Positions 38,098 to 49,213 are shown, counted from the first letter of the stretch. The stretch is DNA of 64,000 nucleotides from Trichomonas tenax (GCA_023091735.1 JALKBU010000082.1:26544-90543), one strand, 5' to 3'. The notes: generated by a model not told the origin, from the sequence alone. A program made the numbers and translations.

Positions 38098-39930
38098 TCA
38101 CTGATCCATAGCCATAAGGGAGGCGTAGACTGTCATGACCATCTGTGGGTTGACCTCATAGATATCTTCTGGAAGAGCATAAACTGTACCACCATACTTA
38201 CGAACAATGGAAAGGACATAACGAGCGTTTTTGAGAAGATCCTTCTCGTCTTCTGTCTCCATAACGATGGACCAGTCAACTGTATCTGGCTTGAGGATGT
38301 CGATGAGGTGAAGGAGTGGGCGAGAGTCCTTGATTGAAACATCCTTGAAGGACTCGATTCTAGCCTTGCCGTCGAGCTTGTCGTTAGCCCATTTGACGAT
38401 CTGTTCATCCTTGATACGAGCACCACCACCGAGCTTCTTGAAGACCTTGAGGTAGTCGTAACGCATCATTTGCCAAAGGAGAGCCATGCAGAGCTTCTGG
38501 TTGCCCGAGTTGATATCAGCACCAGAGATACCGACGAGGGAAAGGCCGAGCTTCTTGCCGACTTCAATGCAAAGGTTGCAGTTCTCGACACATTTGAACT
38601 TGTTGAGCTTTTCACGGTTGATCTTGAGTCCCTCTGTGCAGCCTGGCTCGATCTTCTCGAACATGTATAGGAGAGCAAGACCGTTGCTGATGCCATCATA
38701 AAGGTTGTAGATGAATGGATCAACACCGCAGGAGTTCATCCAAAGGCAGTACTGGCGCTCAAGACGTGTACCGGCAGCAGCGAAAAGGGCTTCATCGAGA
38801 GCAGCAAGTTCCTTCTCGGAAAGAGCCTCGAGACCTGGGCGTGTGTTGAAGACTGTAGCGACGAAGGCGAGGTTAAGGCGCTGGTTGCCCTTGACAATTT
38901 CGCGTGGGCCGACGAACTTGCGGCAGTCGATCTTGTCAGCTTCCTGGAGCATGAGCTCAGCACGCTTCATCATGTCTGACTCGTTCATTGGCTTCATTGT
39001 GCAGCACTCTGGTGCTACCTGCTTGAGAACTGTTGTCATGATCTCAGAGTCGGAGAGATCTGTTGTGAAGTTTGTGGCTGTTCTCTGAGAACCAGCGTGC
39101 TCAAGGTGGTAGTTGAGCCAGCGGAGAAGGAGCTGTTCTGGGGAAAGCTTGAGGAGGTCAGCGAGTGTCTCTCCTGGCTTAAGAAGTCTGAAAAGTTCTG
39201 GATGGTTTGTAAGGTTGACTGTCTTAAGAAGGGACATACGGACTATCTGCCATGTGAGACCGAGGACAAGGTGGACTGTGCCATCACGTATATCTGTGTT
39301 ACCAATGTTGATTGTTGAGATACCGATGGACTTGGCAGAGTTAAGAGCGAGGTCGATGTTCTGAGCCATTGAGTATGTGTTGAGCTTTTTGCCCTTGACA
39401 ATAACACGCTCATCGATTGTGTCTGCCTGAGCGAGGTTAACCATCTTACAGAGGAGGATACCATCGCCGAGCTTCTGAAAGAGGTCGTCGTTCTCTGGGT
39501 TGATTGGGAGGATGTGTGCAAGGTCCTGATCACCCTCGAGGCATGAGTTAAGGTGGTTGACGAAACCAGTGACTTCTTCCTGAGCATAGGATCTCTCAGC
39601 GCCTGACTTGGACTTGATCTTGATCATAGCAGCATGCTTCTTGAGGCCTTCAGCGAAAGCAGATGACTTACCTTCCTTTTCATCCTGGAAAATCTGAAGG
39701 AATTCTGGGAATGAAAGCTGGCCATCACCATCTGTATCGTACTCGGCAATATCCTTCTTAGCCTGAGCAACTGTGATTGTCTGGCCCAATTCACCGAAAA
39801 GACGGACGACACCTTTGTCCTGAATCATGCCATTATCGGCGAGGTTGTTGAAGTGATCAGCAGCGGCATTGACTTCCGACTGCGAGAGCTTCGGAAACTG
39901 TTTGTAATAGTCAGCAGCGTTAACAGACAT
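38098..39930 (-). CDS. Fimbrin/plastin, actin-bundling protein
   Basis: 610 residues. An N-terminal EF-hand pair (the second canonical, DTDGDGQLSFPEF at 65-77; the first degenerate) is followed by four calponin-homology domains in two actin-binding pairs (about 118-365 and 388-610), the fimbrin layout. It cross-links actin filaments, probably under calcium control. Codons are strongly biased to C/G endings, pointing to an abundant protein. The initiator-like TCACTT and TTTGTAAA lie 13-43 nt before the ATG. Confidence 0.96.
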   Translation of the reverse strand: MSVNAADYYKQFPKLSQSEVNAAADHFNNLADNGMIQDKGVVRLFGELGQTITVAQAKKDIAEYDTDGDGQLSFPEFLQIFQDEKEGKSSAFAEGLKKHAAMIKIKSKSGAERSYAQEEVTGFVNHLNSCLEGDQDLAHILPINPENDDLFQKLGDGILLCKMVNLAQADTIDERVIVKGKKLNTYSMAQNIDLALNSAKSIGISTINIGNTDIRDGTVHLVLGLTWQIVRMSLLKTVNLTNHPELFRLLKPGETLADLLKLSPEQLLLRWLNYHLEHAGSQRTATNFTTDLSDSEIMTTVLKQVAPECCTMKPMNESDMMKRAELMLQEADKIDCRKFVGPREIVKGNQRLNLAFVATVFNTRPGLEALSEKELAALDEALFAAAGTRLERQYCLWMNSCGVDPFIYNLYDGISNGLALLYMFEKIEPGCTEGLKINREKLNKFKCVENCNLCIEVGKKLGLSLVGISGADINSGNQKLCMALLWQMMRYDYLKVFKKLGGGARIKDEQIVKWANDKLDGKARIESFKDVSIKDSRPLLHLIDILKPDTVDWSIVMETEDEKDLLKNARYVLSIVRKYGGTVYALPEDIYEVNPQMVMTVYASLMAMDQ

Positions 39931-39942
39931 AAAACAAATGTG

Positions 39943-39973
39943 AAGTGAAATATAAAAGTGATAGATTTACAAA
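39943..39973 (-). promoter_or_regulatory. Fimbrin promoter region: TTTGTAAA and TCACTT
   Basis: On the minus strand TTTGTAAATC (39966-39973 core) is followed by TTTCACTTCACA with TCACTT at 39943-39948, the Trichomonas-type initiator. This is one of few places where the initiator and the TGTAAA half occur together. Confidence 0.5.
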
Positions 39974-41248
39974 ATTGAATGGACAAACTTTGATGGCTTA
40001 AAATTTGAAATGTTTTTTCATTTAATTTTGGCGTTTTTCACCTTGAAGATCCTCTTTTCGTTACAAAATTAAATTTGTCAAATTTATTTTACCAGAAAAT
40101 GAATCGCAAGTATTAAGGGATAATACTCTAACTGTGGGCTCTCTACCTTCTGCTAACACTATTATATGTGATGGACTTAGGTGGTTGCATTGAGGGTCGT
40201 GAAATAATTGCGAAATCTTCACTTAGAAATGAGTGAATAACTAAATGCATGAATAAAATAGCCTATTTATAGCTTATCTAAGTGCTTGGTATATAAGAGA
40301 TTCGAATATAAAGATGATTTCGAAAAATGAAATTTAATAATGAAGTAAAATTCCACTTTTATTGTTGAATTGGAATTTCTTATGTGTGTAAATCATAGAT
40401 AACTCGTTTAAACTGAATAATATTATTGTAATGTTGACAAACAATGTCAAAATAAAAAGTGGATCGTTGAACTTAGCAGTTCAATTTCTTTGAAAGCAAT
40501 GAAAAGTGGCAAATAAATTGAGATAAAATGTGACAAATCTTTTCTCGGGCATTTCATATGATCTAAAAACATTTACGAGCATACGTTTTAACCACCAGAC
40601 TTAGATTTTGTACAACTACATCTACATCCACATTTTTCGAAGAGTTAAGGACATTATATCTGGTATTCTAAGTGATTTGTGGCTTAATTAATGGATTATT
40701 TCAATACCAAGGACTGAAAATTGTTTAAATAGTTATACCTTCTTGTACCGGGCCAGATTTACAAGGCAAATATGTATTTTACTCATTAAATTTTGTTGCG
40801 TGTCAACCTTACTTTGGAATTATAACGTGAACTCGATTATATAATCTTTAAATTTGTAAATAATAATCAATTTCCCTAACAGAATTAATGAATACCTTGA
40901 TAACAACATAATTTGAATCCGAAAAGACTAAAAAACTTAATAAGTTACCCTTAAAAATGCGCCACCATTTAAACATACTATTTCTATTCTTACCATTCAC
41001 AATCTTTTTGATTTCAACTTAGAATATCGAATAACGTAGTTCATTTTTTGCCTTACAAAAATAGCCGGCCTTTTGAATGCTTTACATGGCAATTTCTCAG
41101 TCACTTTTCTGGTAAAATAACTATGCTGTATGAGTTAATGATAAATATAAACACTAGACATGTCAAGCTAATATAAAATAAATAAAATTTTTAATAAAAT
41201 TCAAATTAATAAAAAAATCAAATTCAGGAATATGAAAATGATTTGAAG

Positions 41249-41320
41249 TTGTTGGATGGCGGTATCTAGCTATTGGATGACCTTATCTGACTGCTGGATG
41301 ACCTTATCTAGCGGTTGGAT
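41249..41320 (+). repeat. 21-bp tandem repeat (3.4 copies)
   Basis: Three consecutive 21-bp units start at 41249, 41270 and 41291, each with TTGGATG or CTGGATG and TATCT, and a partial unit at 41312. The last two full units share GGATGACCTTATCT. As seven codons per unit the repeat is open in one frame (WMTLS phrases), which stops 12 codons after the repeat. Confidence 0.7.
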
Positions 41321-41611
41321 ACAAAAGCTTTGTTTGTAGTTGCTAAAGATAAATTAAATTTGATCGTACTATATTTAATGCAATTAATTGATGAAACAAC
41401 AGTAATTCAATTGTTCGTTCAATTACTAGCTTATCCAATTATTTTCAATTTGCTCGAAAAACTCCTTTGGCTTATTTTGAAGTTGGAACGAATAATAGTC
41501 ATAGATTTTCTTGATCATATGCATGACCTTACAGAAGAATACGCTGAGATGCTCGATGATGGTTTTTCTCAAAACATTGAGGACCGAGATGCCCATTTAC
41601 AGCTTATTTGA
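41315..41611 (+). pseudogene. ATG-less hydrophobic/heptad frame
   Basis: 98 open codons following the 21-bp repeat, rich in Leu and Ile (LLEKLLWLILKLE), with a more ordinary acidic end (HDLTEEYAEMLDDGF). It begins at TTG; the first ATG is 22 codons in. No family recognised. Possibly the tail of a coiled-coil gene. Confidence 0.2.
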
Positions 41612-42937
41612 AAAACGCTACCGATTTTATACGATATACTTATTTCCGACTAATATACCGCTAATAAGCTGAGGATAGGGTATTAATTTAGTAAACTATT
41701 AAGTCTGTTTAAGCTACTATTTCATCTCAAGTATATTATGGGGTTGTTTTCCCACAAAGAGGCTCCAATCTATTGCCAGATAACTATGGCTCTGAAGCGT
41801 GGGGTCAAATTCAATGAAGGGAATAACTGAATGCTTGTTAAAACTTCATTTTTTAAAAATGCCCGCCATTTTTTTACATTTTTTCACTTACAAAAAGAAA
41901 TAAAATTGAAAATTTCATGCAAAACTATTAAAGATATTGATTTTAAATAACGAGTCTATCATATATTTTATTATCATTATGATATTTTTAATGAAAAAGG
42001 GTAATTTGAAGCAAAATTAGATTTTAAGCTCTTTTCCATTTCTTCTTTGCAACAAGATGGTGGATCAACTGATTGGAAACTTGATCCTCGATAGTATTGA
42101 ATAAAAAAAGATTAGATTGTTAAATTTTATGTAGTAAATGATCATATTATGCTCTCCGAAACGCCAACGCCTTTTTGTATCAGTTGCGAAATCTTTTGAG
42201 CCTAGTTATTCGATGAAAAGACGGTGAGCAAAGCATTTCATATTTTTTGTGCCAAAATTTTCGAACCAAGTTTGTAGATTACGCTTTTATTTATCATATA
42301 ATGGCTTTGGTCTTAAAAGAATATCGAAATAACGAGGTTCATAAAATATCATATTTAAATATTAGGATTTGGTGGCCAATTTTTTGCATACATATATACC
42401 ATCATATGCCGATATTGGATATGCATTCTGGCAAATTGACGATGGTCAGCAAAAGTTCTCAATTCTTTGGCAAAATCTCTTCAATTGGTCACGATTTTTT
42501 AAGGCGAAAAATGAATTACGTTATATTTCTTAAATATATAATAACAAGAAAAATTGTTCTCATATTATATACTGATACAATTTAAATGAACTTTCATTTA
42601 TTTGTTTTTCGAAAATATGTTTTTAATATATGAGAAAGTTGTATCTTTGATAAATATTTAAACTTTTATAATGAATGATAAGCGATAAATCAATTATTGC
42701 ATTTTTATATACGAGCTATACATATGCAACTGAATTAACGAATAAAATTTGACCACTGAACTGAAAATTCTAGAGATTTTCAAACTTTTCAAGAATCCTG
42801 ACAAAGAAATTTATTCTGACTAATATTCTGCCGCTTTACATCGAAATTCAAAAATTCGATTTGATATGATATTTATAAATATAGACGAGAAGGCAGCTAG
42901 AATCAAAGATCAGACCGAGACAAAAATTTCAAATTGA

Positions 42938-43090
42938 TTTGACATGGTAAAGTTTTCAAATTTTTCTGTTCTGCCACTTTACAACATATAACAAAAATGC
43001 TTTTTGAGATAATATTTGAATACAGTAATCAATGGACATTCCAAAAACACAAAGAAAACAACTCCATTAAAATAAAGGTGACACGAAACC
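42938..43090 (+). promoter_or_regulatory. RPS2 upstream region
   Basis: TTTGACATGGTAAAG (42938-42952), CCACTTTACAAC (about 42975) and AATAAAGGTGACA (43073-43085) lie upstream of RPS2; the last is shared exactly with the SGF29-like gene. CCCTTTTG sits about 10 nt before the ATG, resembling the CCTTT start-site motif described in Trichomonas. Confidence 0.45.
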
Positions 43091-43127
43091 GCCATGTTTG
43101 AGAACCTTGGTCGAACCCTTTTGTTCA

Positions 43128-43940
43128 ATGTCTGAGCGACCTGTTACAGGCGAACAAGTTCAACCCCAGGGAAATGACCAGCAGCTGCGTGGTGAGATGC
43201 GCGGCCGCCGTGAGGGCCGTGGTCCACGCGGTCCACGCCCTCCACGTGGTCAGGCAAAGGGCGGATGGCAGCCACGCACAAAGCTTGGCCGTCTTGTCAA
43301 GTCCGGCAAGATTAAATCCATCGAGGAAATTTTCTACCACGCAATCCCGATCAAGGAGGCCGAAATTGTTGAACATCTCCTTGGCGAGGACCTCAAGGAC
43401 GAGATCATGAAGATCATGCCAGTCCAGAAGCAGACACGCGCTGGCCAGCGCACGCGCTTTAAAGCTATTGCCGCCGTCGGTGATGGCAAAGGCCACATCG
43501 GTCTTGGTATCAAGACAGCTGCTGAAGTTGCTAACGCTATCAAGGGCGCCACAATCTATGCTAAGCTCTCCATTCTCCCAGTCCGCCGTGGCTACTGGGG
43601 CAACAAGATCGGTGCTCCACACACAGTTCCAAACACTGTCACAGGCAAGTGCGGTTCCATCAGAATGCGCTTAATCCCAGCTCCACGTGGTTCCGGCATC
43701 GTCGCTGGTACAGCTGCTAAGAAGCTCCTCACAATGGCTGGCTTCGAGGATCTCTTCACATCTTCACTTGGTAACACAAAGACAACATTCAACTTCCTTG
43801 TTGCCACATATAACGCTATGGAGGAGACATACAAGTTCCTCACACCAGACCAGTGGGAAGAGCGCCCAGCTGAGCAGCACCCATTCGTCAAGAACTCCGA
43901 CTGGCTTCACGGAAAGAAGAAGGCTGAAGCCGACGAGTAA
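43128..43940 (+). CDS. RPS2: 40S ribosomal protein uS5 (RPS2)
   Basis: 270 residues. An Arg/Gly-rich N-terminus (about 15-52) precedes the S5 double-stranded RNA-binding domain ([20 protein letters not shown]) and the S5 C-terminal fold (the phrase ending [12 protein letters not shown]). It sits at the mRNA entry channel of the small subunit. Codons are almost all C/G-ending. The first in-frame ATG is at 43128 ([10 protein letters not shown]); the frame above it begins only at TTG. Confidence 0.97.
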   Translation: MSERPVTGEQVQPQGNDQQLRGEMRGRREGRGPRGPRPPRGQAKGGWQPRTKLGRLVKSGKIKSIEEIFYHAIPIKEAEIVEHLLGEDLKDEIMKIMPVQKQTRAGQRTRFKAIAAVGDGKGHIGLGIKTAAEVANAIKGATIYAKLSILPVRRGYWGNKIGAPHTVPNTVTGKCGSIRMRLIPAPRGSGIVAGTAAKKLLTMAGFEDLFTSSLGNTKTTFNFLVATYNAMEETYKFLTPDQWEERPAEQHPFVKNSDWLHGKKKAEADE

Positions 43941-44271
43941 ACAAAGAATTTGATGATTATTTTCATTGTCAACTAATTCTTATAGAAATCGTCAGGAATT
44001 CATATATTAATTACATTCTCTCCTACAGCAACAAAAAAATTTTGTTTCATCAGCTTCATTATGCTTATAATTACCAAATATATATACAAATTTATGTTTT
44101 CTAACATTATGCTTATTAAATAGTGTTTGAATTCATAATTAAATTTAAAAATATGATATATTTTAAGAAAGGATGTATTTCATAGCTATAACATATAGAA
44201 AAACATTTTCGCATAAAATTCATGACTGTTGAGAATCAATTTCGAGTAAAGAATGATTTGGAATGAAAAAA
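43941..44271. other. Intergenic region
   Basis: AT-rich spacer, no gene or repeat seen. Confidence 0.4.
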
Positions 44272-44388
44272 GTCATGTAAATTCTCCTACATGACAAAAT
44301 AATAAGTTCGGCATAGTTAATTTAGATTTTGATAATTATGCAGTATGCGGTCTTCGAAGACCAAGAATATTCAATTTTTGACTCATTT
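44272..44388 (+). promoter_or_regulatory. Promoter region of the DEAH helicase gene
   Basis: GTCATGTAAATT near 44272 and ACATGACA at 44290-44297 are the shared signal; TCATTT at 44383-44388 is an initiator-like element 8 nt before the ATG at 44396. The gap between signal and start is larger (about 100 nt) than in most genes here. Confidence 0.4.
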
Positions 44389-44395
44389 TGCTTTA

Positions 44396-47092
44396 ATGTC
44401 GGATATTGAAGATTTTGATGAAGCTTTTCACATCGATGATTTCGGCGATGAACCGACAGCAGATGTTAAGGCTGAAGAAAAACAGCCTTCAAAGGAAACT
44501 AAATCCAAAGAAAGATCGAATTTAGCGCCATCTTTATCACAGCAACGAGATTTGGACACAAATCGTTGGGAAGAGGACTTGATAACACAGTCTGGTGTCA
44601 ACAAATCACTTATTGTTCGTAATATCGATGATGATGAAACAGAAGACAAAATTTGCATTCAAGTCAACGTCGAAAGACCGGAATTCTTAGATATAAAAGA
44701 TACAAGTAAATTTAACAGGCCAAAACTCGATCCACGTTACAATCTAGAAGGCGAAATTTATCAATTAGCAAAAGCTGGAAGCCAAAGTGTCGTTGAATGG
44801 CGAAAGCGCAAAGAAAAGGAGCAGCTGACAACAGATCTCACGAAATCGGTAAATTTACAAAAAATCGAAAAAGGAAAAGAATTTATTGAAGCAGACACAC
44901 TAGGAAGCGAGAACTTTTCGTCGTTACTCAAAGCCACGGGCAAAGTTAATCGATCAAAACTGCCAATTATGGAATCTAGGGAACAAATTTTGAAAGTTGT
45001 ATCAGAAAACAATGTTGTTATCGTTGTTGGTGAAACAGGCTCAGGTAAAACGACACAACTCACTCAGTTTTTCTATGAAGATGGCTATTCTAAATTTGGT
45101 CAGATCGCATGCACACAACCACGTCGTGTCGCCGCATGTTCCGTTGCTAGGCGTGTTGCCGATGAAATGGGCGTCGAGTTGGGTGATTTGGTTGGCTATG
45201 CAATCAGATTTGATGAAATGCTCAGCGAAAAAACAGTTATCAAATATATGACTGATGGTATTCTTCTGCGCGAAAGTCTCAATGAAGATGACTTGTCTAA
45301 GTACTCAGTGATCATTATGGATGAAGCCCACGAAAGATCATTGAACACAGATGTTTTGTTCGGCATTCTCAAGAGAATATTATCGAGACGCTCTGATTTG
45401 AAAGTCATTGTTACTTCAGCTACAATGGATGCGACAAAATTCTCTAAATACTTCGGAGGAGCACCAATATTCCACATCAAAGGTCGTACATTTAATGTCG
45501 AGCCTTACTTCCTCCGCTCGAATCCACAGGACTACGTCTACGAAGCAGTGCGTCAAGCGTGTTCGATACACTTAAAGGAAGACCCAGGAGATATTTTGAT
45601 CTTCATGACTGGTGCAGACGATGTCGAGTGCACATGTCAACAGATTAGAGATCATATAGCAAAGGTCGAAAATGCACCTGAGCTGGCAGTATTCCCAATC
45701 TACTCTCAGCTCCCTGCAGAACAGCAAGCGAGAGTTTTTGAGCAATTAAAAGTTAGAAAGTGTGTCGTCGCCACAAACATTGCTGAAACATCTCTCACAA
45801 TCGATGGTATTCGTTACGTTATTGATTCAGGATATTGCAAACAGAAGTCGTATTCCAGTAAGGCAGGTCTTGACACACTTCTCGTCCAACCTGTTTCTCA
45901 GGCTGCTGCCACTCAGCGTATGGGTCGTGCAGGTCGTACTAGTGAAGGAAAGTGCTGGAGACTGTTTACTGAAACAAGTTTTAAGTATGAAATGCTTCCA
46001 AACACAATTCCAGAAATCCAGAGAACAAATCTTGCCAATGTTATTCTTATGCTGAAGAGTTTGGGATTCCGTGATGTAATGAACTTCGATTTCATGGATC
46101 CTCCACCAATTGATAACTTCGTTCACGCGATGAATCAATTATGGAGTCTCCGTGCTTTGGATAATGAAGGCCGCTTAACACAACTTGGTCGTGATATGCT
46201 TCAATTCCCTCTCGATCCAACACTCTCAAAGATGATCCTTGTTGGCGACAAATTTGGCTGCCTCGACGAAATCTTGACTATCGTTTCAATGTTGTCAGTC
46301 CCAGAAGTCTTTTACAAACCACGTGGCAAAGAAGAGGAAGCCGAGGGAATGCGCGCGAAATTCACTGTTCCTGAAAGTGATCACTTGACAATGCTCAATG
46401 TTTTCAACTTATGGCTCCACTCAGGAGACAACAAACCAACAAAGAAAGAACAGGATCAAGAAAGAGCGATATTTGCCAAACGTCACTATTTGCACAACGT
46501 CTCACTCCTCAAAGCTTACGATATCAGAAATCAGCTTGAAGATATTGCTATCAAGAGCGGTATGAAGATATCACACTGTGGACCGGAGAACTGGGACATC
46601 GTCAGGAAAGTAATTTGCTCATCATACTTCCATCATGCAGCTCACTTGAAGAACTTGTCCACATACTACAATATACAAACTGGTGTTGAGTGCTTTGTCC
46701 ATCCATCATCAAGCCTTGCTGGATTGAGCTATATCCCAGAGTACATCGTTTACCACGAATTAGTTTTAACAAAGAAGCATTATCTTCATGGTGTGACAAG
46801 CATTGATCCACTCTGGCTTTCACAGCTCGCTCCGGAGTTCTTCACAGCAACTGACATCTATGGAAATGTTCTTGAAGAAGGAAAACCAAAGCCAGATGAT
46901 GCATATCATGCGATTGTTCAAGAGAAAACTCAACAAAAGGAAGAAGATCAGAATGCTAAAGAGGAAACACAAGAAGTCGCTCCAGTAGAAAATAAGCCTG
47001 CTGCTGATATGAAGCCATTACCGGTTTTTATACCTTTCGAGAAAGCACCAATTATTCCAACCGCTGCTCGTCCAAAGCGTAGAAAACTTTGA
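44396..47092 (+). CDS. DEAH-box RNA helicase, Prp2/Prp22 group (splicing)
   Basis: 898 residues. RecA domain 1 has GETGSGKTT at 212-220 and DEAH at 309-312, plus SATMDA; RecA domain 2 has NIAETSLTIDGI and QRMGRAGR from 507. Winged-helix, ratchet and OB-fold regions follow, then a disordered tail. The acidic N-terminus (SDIEDFDEAFHI) is typical of spliceosomal members. These helicases remodel the spliceosome; trichomonads keep a spliceosome despite few introns. Whether this is Prp2/DHX16 or Prp22/DHX8 is not settled: no S1 domain is seen, which favours Prp2. The ATG at 44396 follows a TCATTTTG initiator; an in-frame ATG at 44345 lies before that initiator. Confidence 0.9.
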   Translation: MSDIEDFDEAFHIDDFGDEPTADVKAEEKQPSKETKSKERSNLAPSLSQQRDLDTNRWEEDLITQSGVNKSLIVRNIDDDETEDKICIQVNVERPEFLDIKDTSKFNRPKLDPRYNLEGEIYQLAKAGSQSVVEWRKRKEKEQLTTDLTKSVNLQKIEKGKEFIEADTLGSENFSSLLKATGKVNRSKLPIMESREQILKVVSENNVVIVVGETGSGKTTQLTQFFYEDGYSKFGQIACTQPRRVAACSVARRVADEMGVELGDLVGYAIRFDEMLSEKTVIKYMTDGILLRESLNEDDLSKYSVIIMDEAHERSLNTDVLFGILKRILSRRSDLKVIVTSATMDATKFSKYFGGAPIFHIKGRTFNVEPYFLRSNPQDYVYEAVRQACSIHLKEDPGDILIFMTGADDVECTCQQIRDHIAKVENAPELAVFPIYSQLPAEQQARVFEQLKVRKCVVATNIAETSLTIDGIRYVIDSGYCKQKSYSSKAGLDTLLVQPVSQAAATQRMGRAGRTSEGKCWRLFTETSFKYEMLPNTIPEIQRTNLANVILMLKSLGFRDVMNFDFMDPPPIDNFVHAMNQLWSLRALDNEGRLTQLGRDMLQFPLDPTLSKMILVGDKFGCLDEILTIVSMLSVPEVFYKPRGKEEEAEGMRAKFTVPESDHLTMLNVFNLWLHSGDNKPTKKEQDQERAIFAKRHYLHNVSLLKAYDIRNQLEDIAIKSGMKISHCGPENWDIVRKVICSSYFHHAAHLKNLSTYYNIQTGVECFVHPSSSLAGLSYIPEYIVYHELVLTKKHYLHGVTSIDPLWLSQLAPEFFTATDIYGNVLEEGKPKPDDAYHAIVQEKTQQKEEDQNAKEETQEVAPVENKPAADMKPLPVFIPFEKAPIIPTAARPKRRKL

Positions 47093-47156
47093 GCTCATAT
47101 ATAAATTGTTTGTATAAAATATATTCACATACTAATTTTTTATAATATGAAAGAAA

Positions 47157-49211
47157 TTACATTAATCCGAGTTTTGTTGCATTCACAGCCTTCTTCGCTT
47201 CATTGCGAAGGAATTTTCTTATTGGAAGAGCCGCATTCTTCAATTCTTCACGAGCTTCGATGATTGCTTTAGACTTTTGATTCTGATCATTCTCATATTG
47301 TGAAATCTTCTTCTCTGTTTCAGAGCACGCTTCCTCAGCGATAGCAAGCTCTGTTCTGTTAATAAGAGGCGAATATTTGGCACTCGCAAGCATCTCTTTA
47401 ACGTTTTTAAGCGATTTCTTGATCTTCTTAACAGCTTTCGGACGCATATCTTTTTCAAGTATTTCTTCAGCAATAACATCGAGTTCTGCATGCAACTCGT
47501 TAAGTCTGGACTTATATTCTTCAGGAGAAGCTTCTGTGACTAAATCTTCATACCACTTTGCATGAGTCTTTACAAGTGTCTCATACTTTGTGCCTGCATG
47601 CTCAGAGGATGATGCAAGGATGTGTTTCAGCTTGATGAGGAATTCTTCAAGTTGGTTTGCAAGCTTGTGAACGATGCGACGAGTTTCAGTAACATTAACG
47701 AATGTATCAAAGATAAATTGGCTATTTGCGATTGATTCATTTGTTGGTTCCCATGGCAATCTAATCAATTCCATAGGAAGCTCCTTCTGTGCCTGATCAT
47801 TGGTGATTGCTGTATATGGAACTGGCATCAAGAAATAGTTATGAAGGAACGAAATATCGACATCACATTTCTTTCCCGTTTCAACTTTGAATCTCGCGAA
47901 TTCACCTCTCGACGTAATGATTGAGAAAGTGCTCGTTGGTGTGACTGGTGTGCGAACAGATGGAGAACCTCCTTCTTCGTCACCACGATTGAAAATAGGA
48001 TAAGCGTGTTTGCCAGCTGTTGCATATGAAGGTGTTGTCAACATTAGTGTTCTATTAACTATCTTCTGCACAGTGAATTGCGGTGATAAATCAGCAACAG
48101 CATAACCTGCAGCGAGAGCGTTGAAATGATCTTGATTGAGAGTTCTGCTCACTTCTTTGACACCAAAAGCAGCAACAATAGGATTGCGAAGGAATATGGA
48201 GCGTGTTTGTCCTCCAGCGAGTTCCACACGATCAACTTTTTGCAATTTAGCCATCTTTAATGCGTTATCTATTAAACTTACAACAGTTTCGTTGAGCTCT
48301 GTTCCAGCGTCTTCGAGATCCCAGCGAGTGATTGTGAGATTGCGTGGTTCATCCTCATCATCAGAATCCCACAAGAGATCTACAGCAGGATGCATAGCCA
48401 ATGATTCTTTCGCAACTGAAATATCATTGATGAGATTTGTTTTGATCTTAAGATTCGTGAAATCGATGTTATATCTTTGTGCTATTATCTCTGCAAGCTT
48501 TTCATCAACATTCTGACCACCTATTGAGTTGTTGAACACGACAGCAAGTTGCGTTACAACGTTTTGCTCGTTTCTTCCATCGAAGTTGAAAATCGTAACT
48601 CTTGAGCCTTGTTTTCCAACATCTATGAATCCAATGTTCAGAGAAGCATTGCCATATATGTGGCTACGCTCCAGTGAATACGTGTAAGCTGGAGCTGTTG
48701 TCGAATCGATAAATCCGATTAATTCAATTCCAGCCAAGTGACAAGCGATTCTAATAAACGTTTTGTCACGTGGATCCATTCCAGGTGGAAGGGAAATAAC
48801 GAGTTGTAAACGATCTTGGATGTTTTCAGCCTTTTTCACGGACTTAACGAAGTAATCAAGTTCTAATGCAAGAATTTCGTAACCTTTAAGCTGCGAGTAT
48901 GTCTCTGTCATGTTTGGAATACCGAAAATGCATGTTTTAGGGAATTTGAGGCATTGTTCTTGTGCGAAAAAGCCAAATTGATAATCGAAAGAATTTAACT
49001 GATCAATTTTCCATGTTTTGAGTGACGAATAGTTAGAGGACCTCGTTCTGTTCCAGAAAGTAAATGTAAAAGGCATGTATCTCTTTCCGTGAACATTGGC
49101 CGCCATATGAAGTGGCGATGTTGCTGTTGCGACGGAAGCTTTGATATAACCGTTGCCAAGGTCGATGCCCATGATCGAAGAGAAGGCGAAAGAAGCGAAA
49201 ATTGGCAACAT
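47157..49211 (-). CDS. GRP170/Lhs1-like Hsp70-superfamily protein of the ER
   Basis: 684 residues. A short hydrophobic leader (LPIFASFAFSSI) precedes an Hsp70-type ATPase start (GIDLGNGYIKASVA). The ATPase features continue with VISLPPGMDPRDKTFIR, an IGFIDVGKQGSRVTIFNFDG phosphate-2-like block and ELAGGQTRSIFLRNPI. A beta domain and a long helical C-terminal lid follow (about 490-684). This is the layout of Hsp110/GRP170, nucleotide exchange factors for BiP. No C-terminal KDEL-type signal (ends KLGLM). Smaller than animal GRP170 (about 1,000 residues), lacking the long acidic loop. It converges with the helicase gene, 64 bp apart. Confidence 0.85.
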   Translation of the reverse strand: MLPIFASFAFSSIMGIDLGNGYIKASVATATSPLHMAANVHGKRYMPFTFTFWNRTRSSNYSSLKTWKIDQLNSFDYQFGFFAQEQCLKFPKTCIFGIPNMTETYSQLKGYEILALELDYFVKSVKKAENIQDRLQLVISLPPGMDPRDKTFIRIACHLAGIELIGFIDSTTAPAYTYSLERSHIYGNASLNIGFIDVGKQGSRVTIFNFDGRNEQNVVTQLAVVFNNSIGGQNVDEKLAEIIAQRYNIDFTNLKIKTNLINDISVAKESLAMHPAVDLLWDSDDEDEPRNLTITRWDLEDAGTELNETVVSLIDNALKMAKLQKVDRVELAGGQTRSIFLRNPIVAAFGVKEVSRTLNQDHFNALAAGYAVADLSPQFTVQKIVNRTLMLTTPSYATAGKHAYPIFNRGDEEGGSPSVRTPVTPTSTFSIITSRGEFARFKVETGKKCDVDISFLHNYFLMPVPYTAITNDQAQKELPMELIRLPWEPTNESIANSQFIFDTFVNVTETRRIVHKLANQLEEFLIKLKHILASSSEHAGTKYETLVKTHAKWYEDLVTEASPEEYKSRLNELHAELDVIAEEILEKDMRPKAVKKIKKSLKNVKEMLASAKYSPLINRTELAIAEEACSETEKKISQYENDQNQKSKAIIEAREELKNAALPIRKFLRNEAKKAVNATKLGLM

Positions 49212-49213
49212 TT

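Larger units (their letters stand above)
39974..42937. other. 3-kb intergenic region
   Basis: AT-rich. Apart from the 21-bp repeat and adjoining frame at 41249-41611, no gene is supported; the open frame at 42247-42585 starts at TTG and is low-complexity. It may hold decayed genes beyond recognition. Confidence 0.4.

Noticed and set aside
42247..42585. 112-codon frame in the intergenic region
   Set aside because: Starts at TTG, low-complexity AT-rich composition, no promoter-like element.
43100..43127. GTCGAACCC string near RPS2 as a tRNA T-arm
   Set aside because: No matching A box or cloverleaf around it; it belongs to the RPS2 leader.
43125..43622. 165-codon frame antisense to RPS2
   Set aside because: Produced by the strong C/G third-position bias of RPS2.
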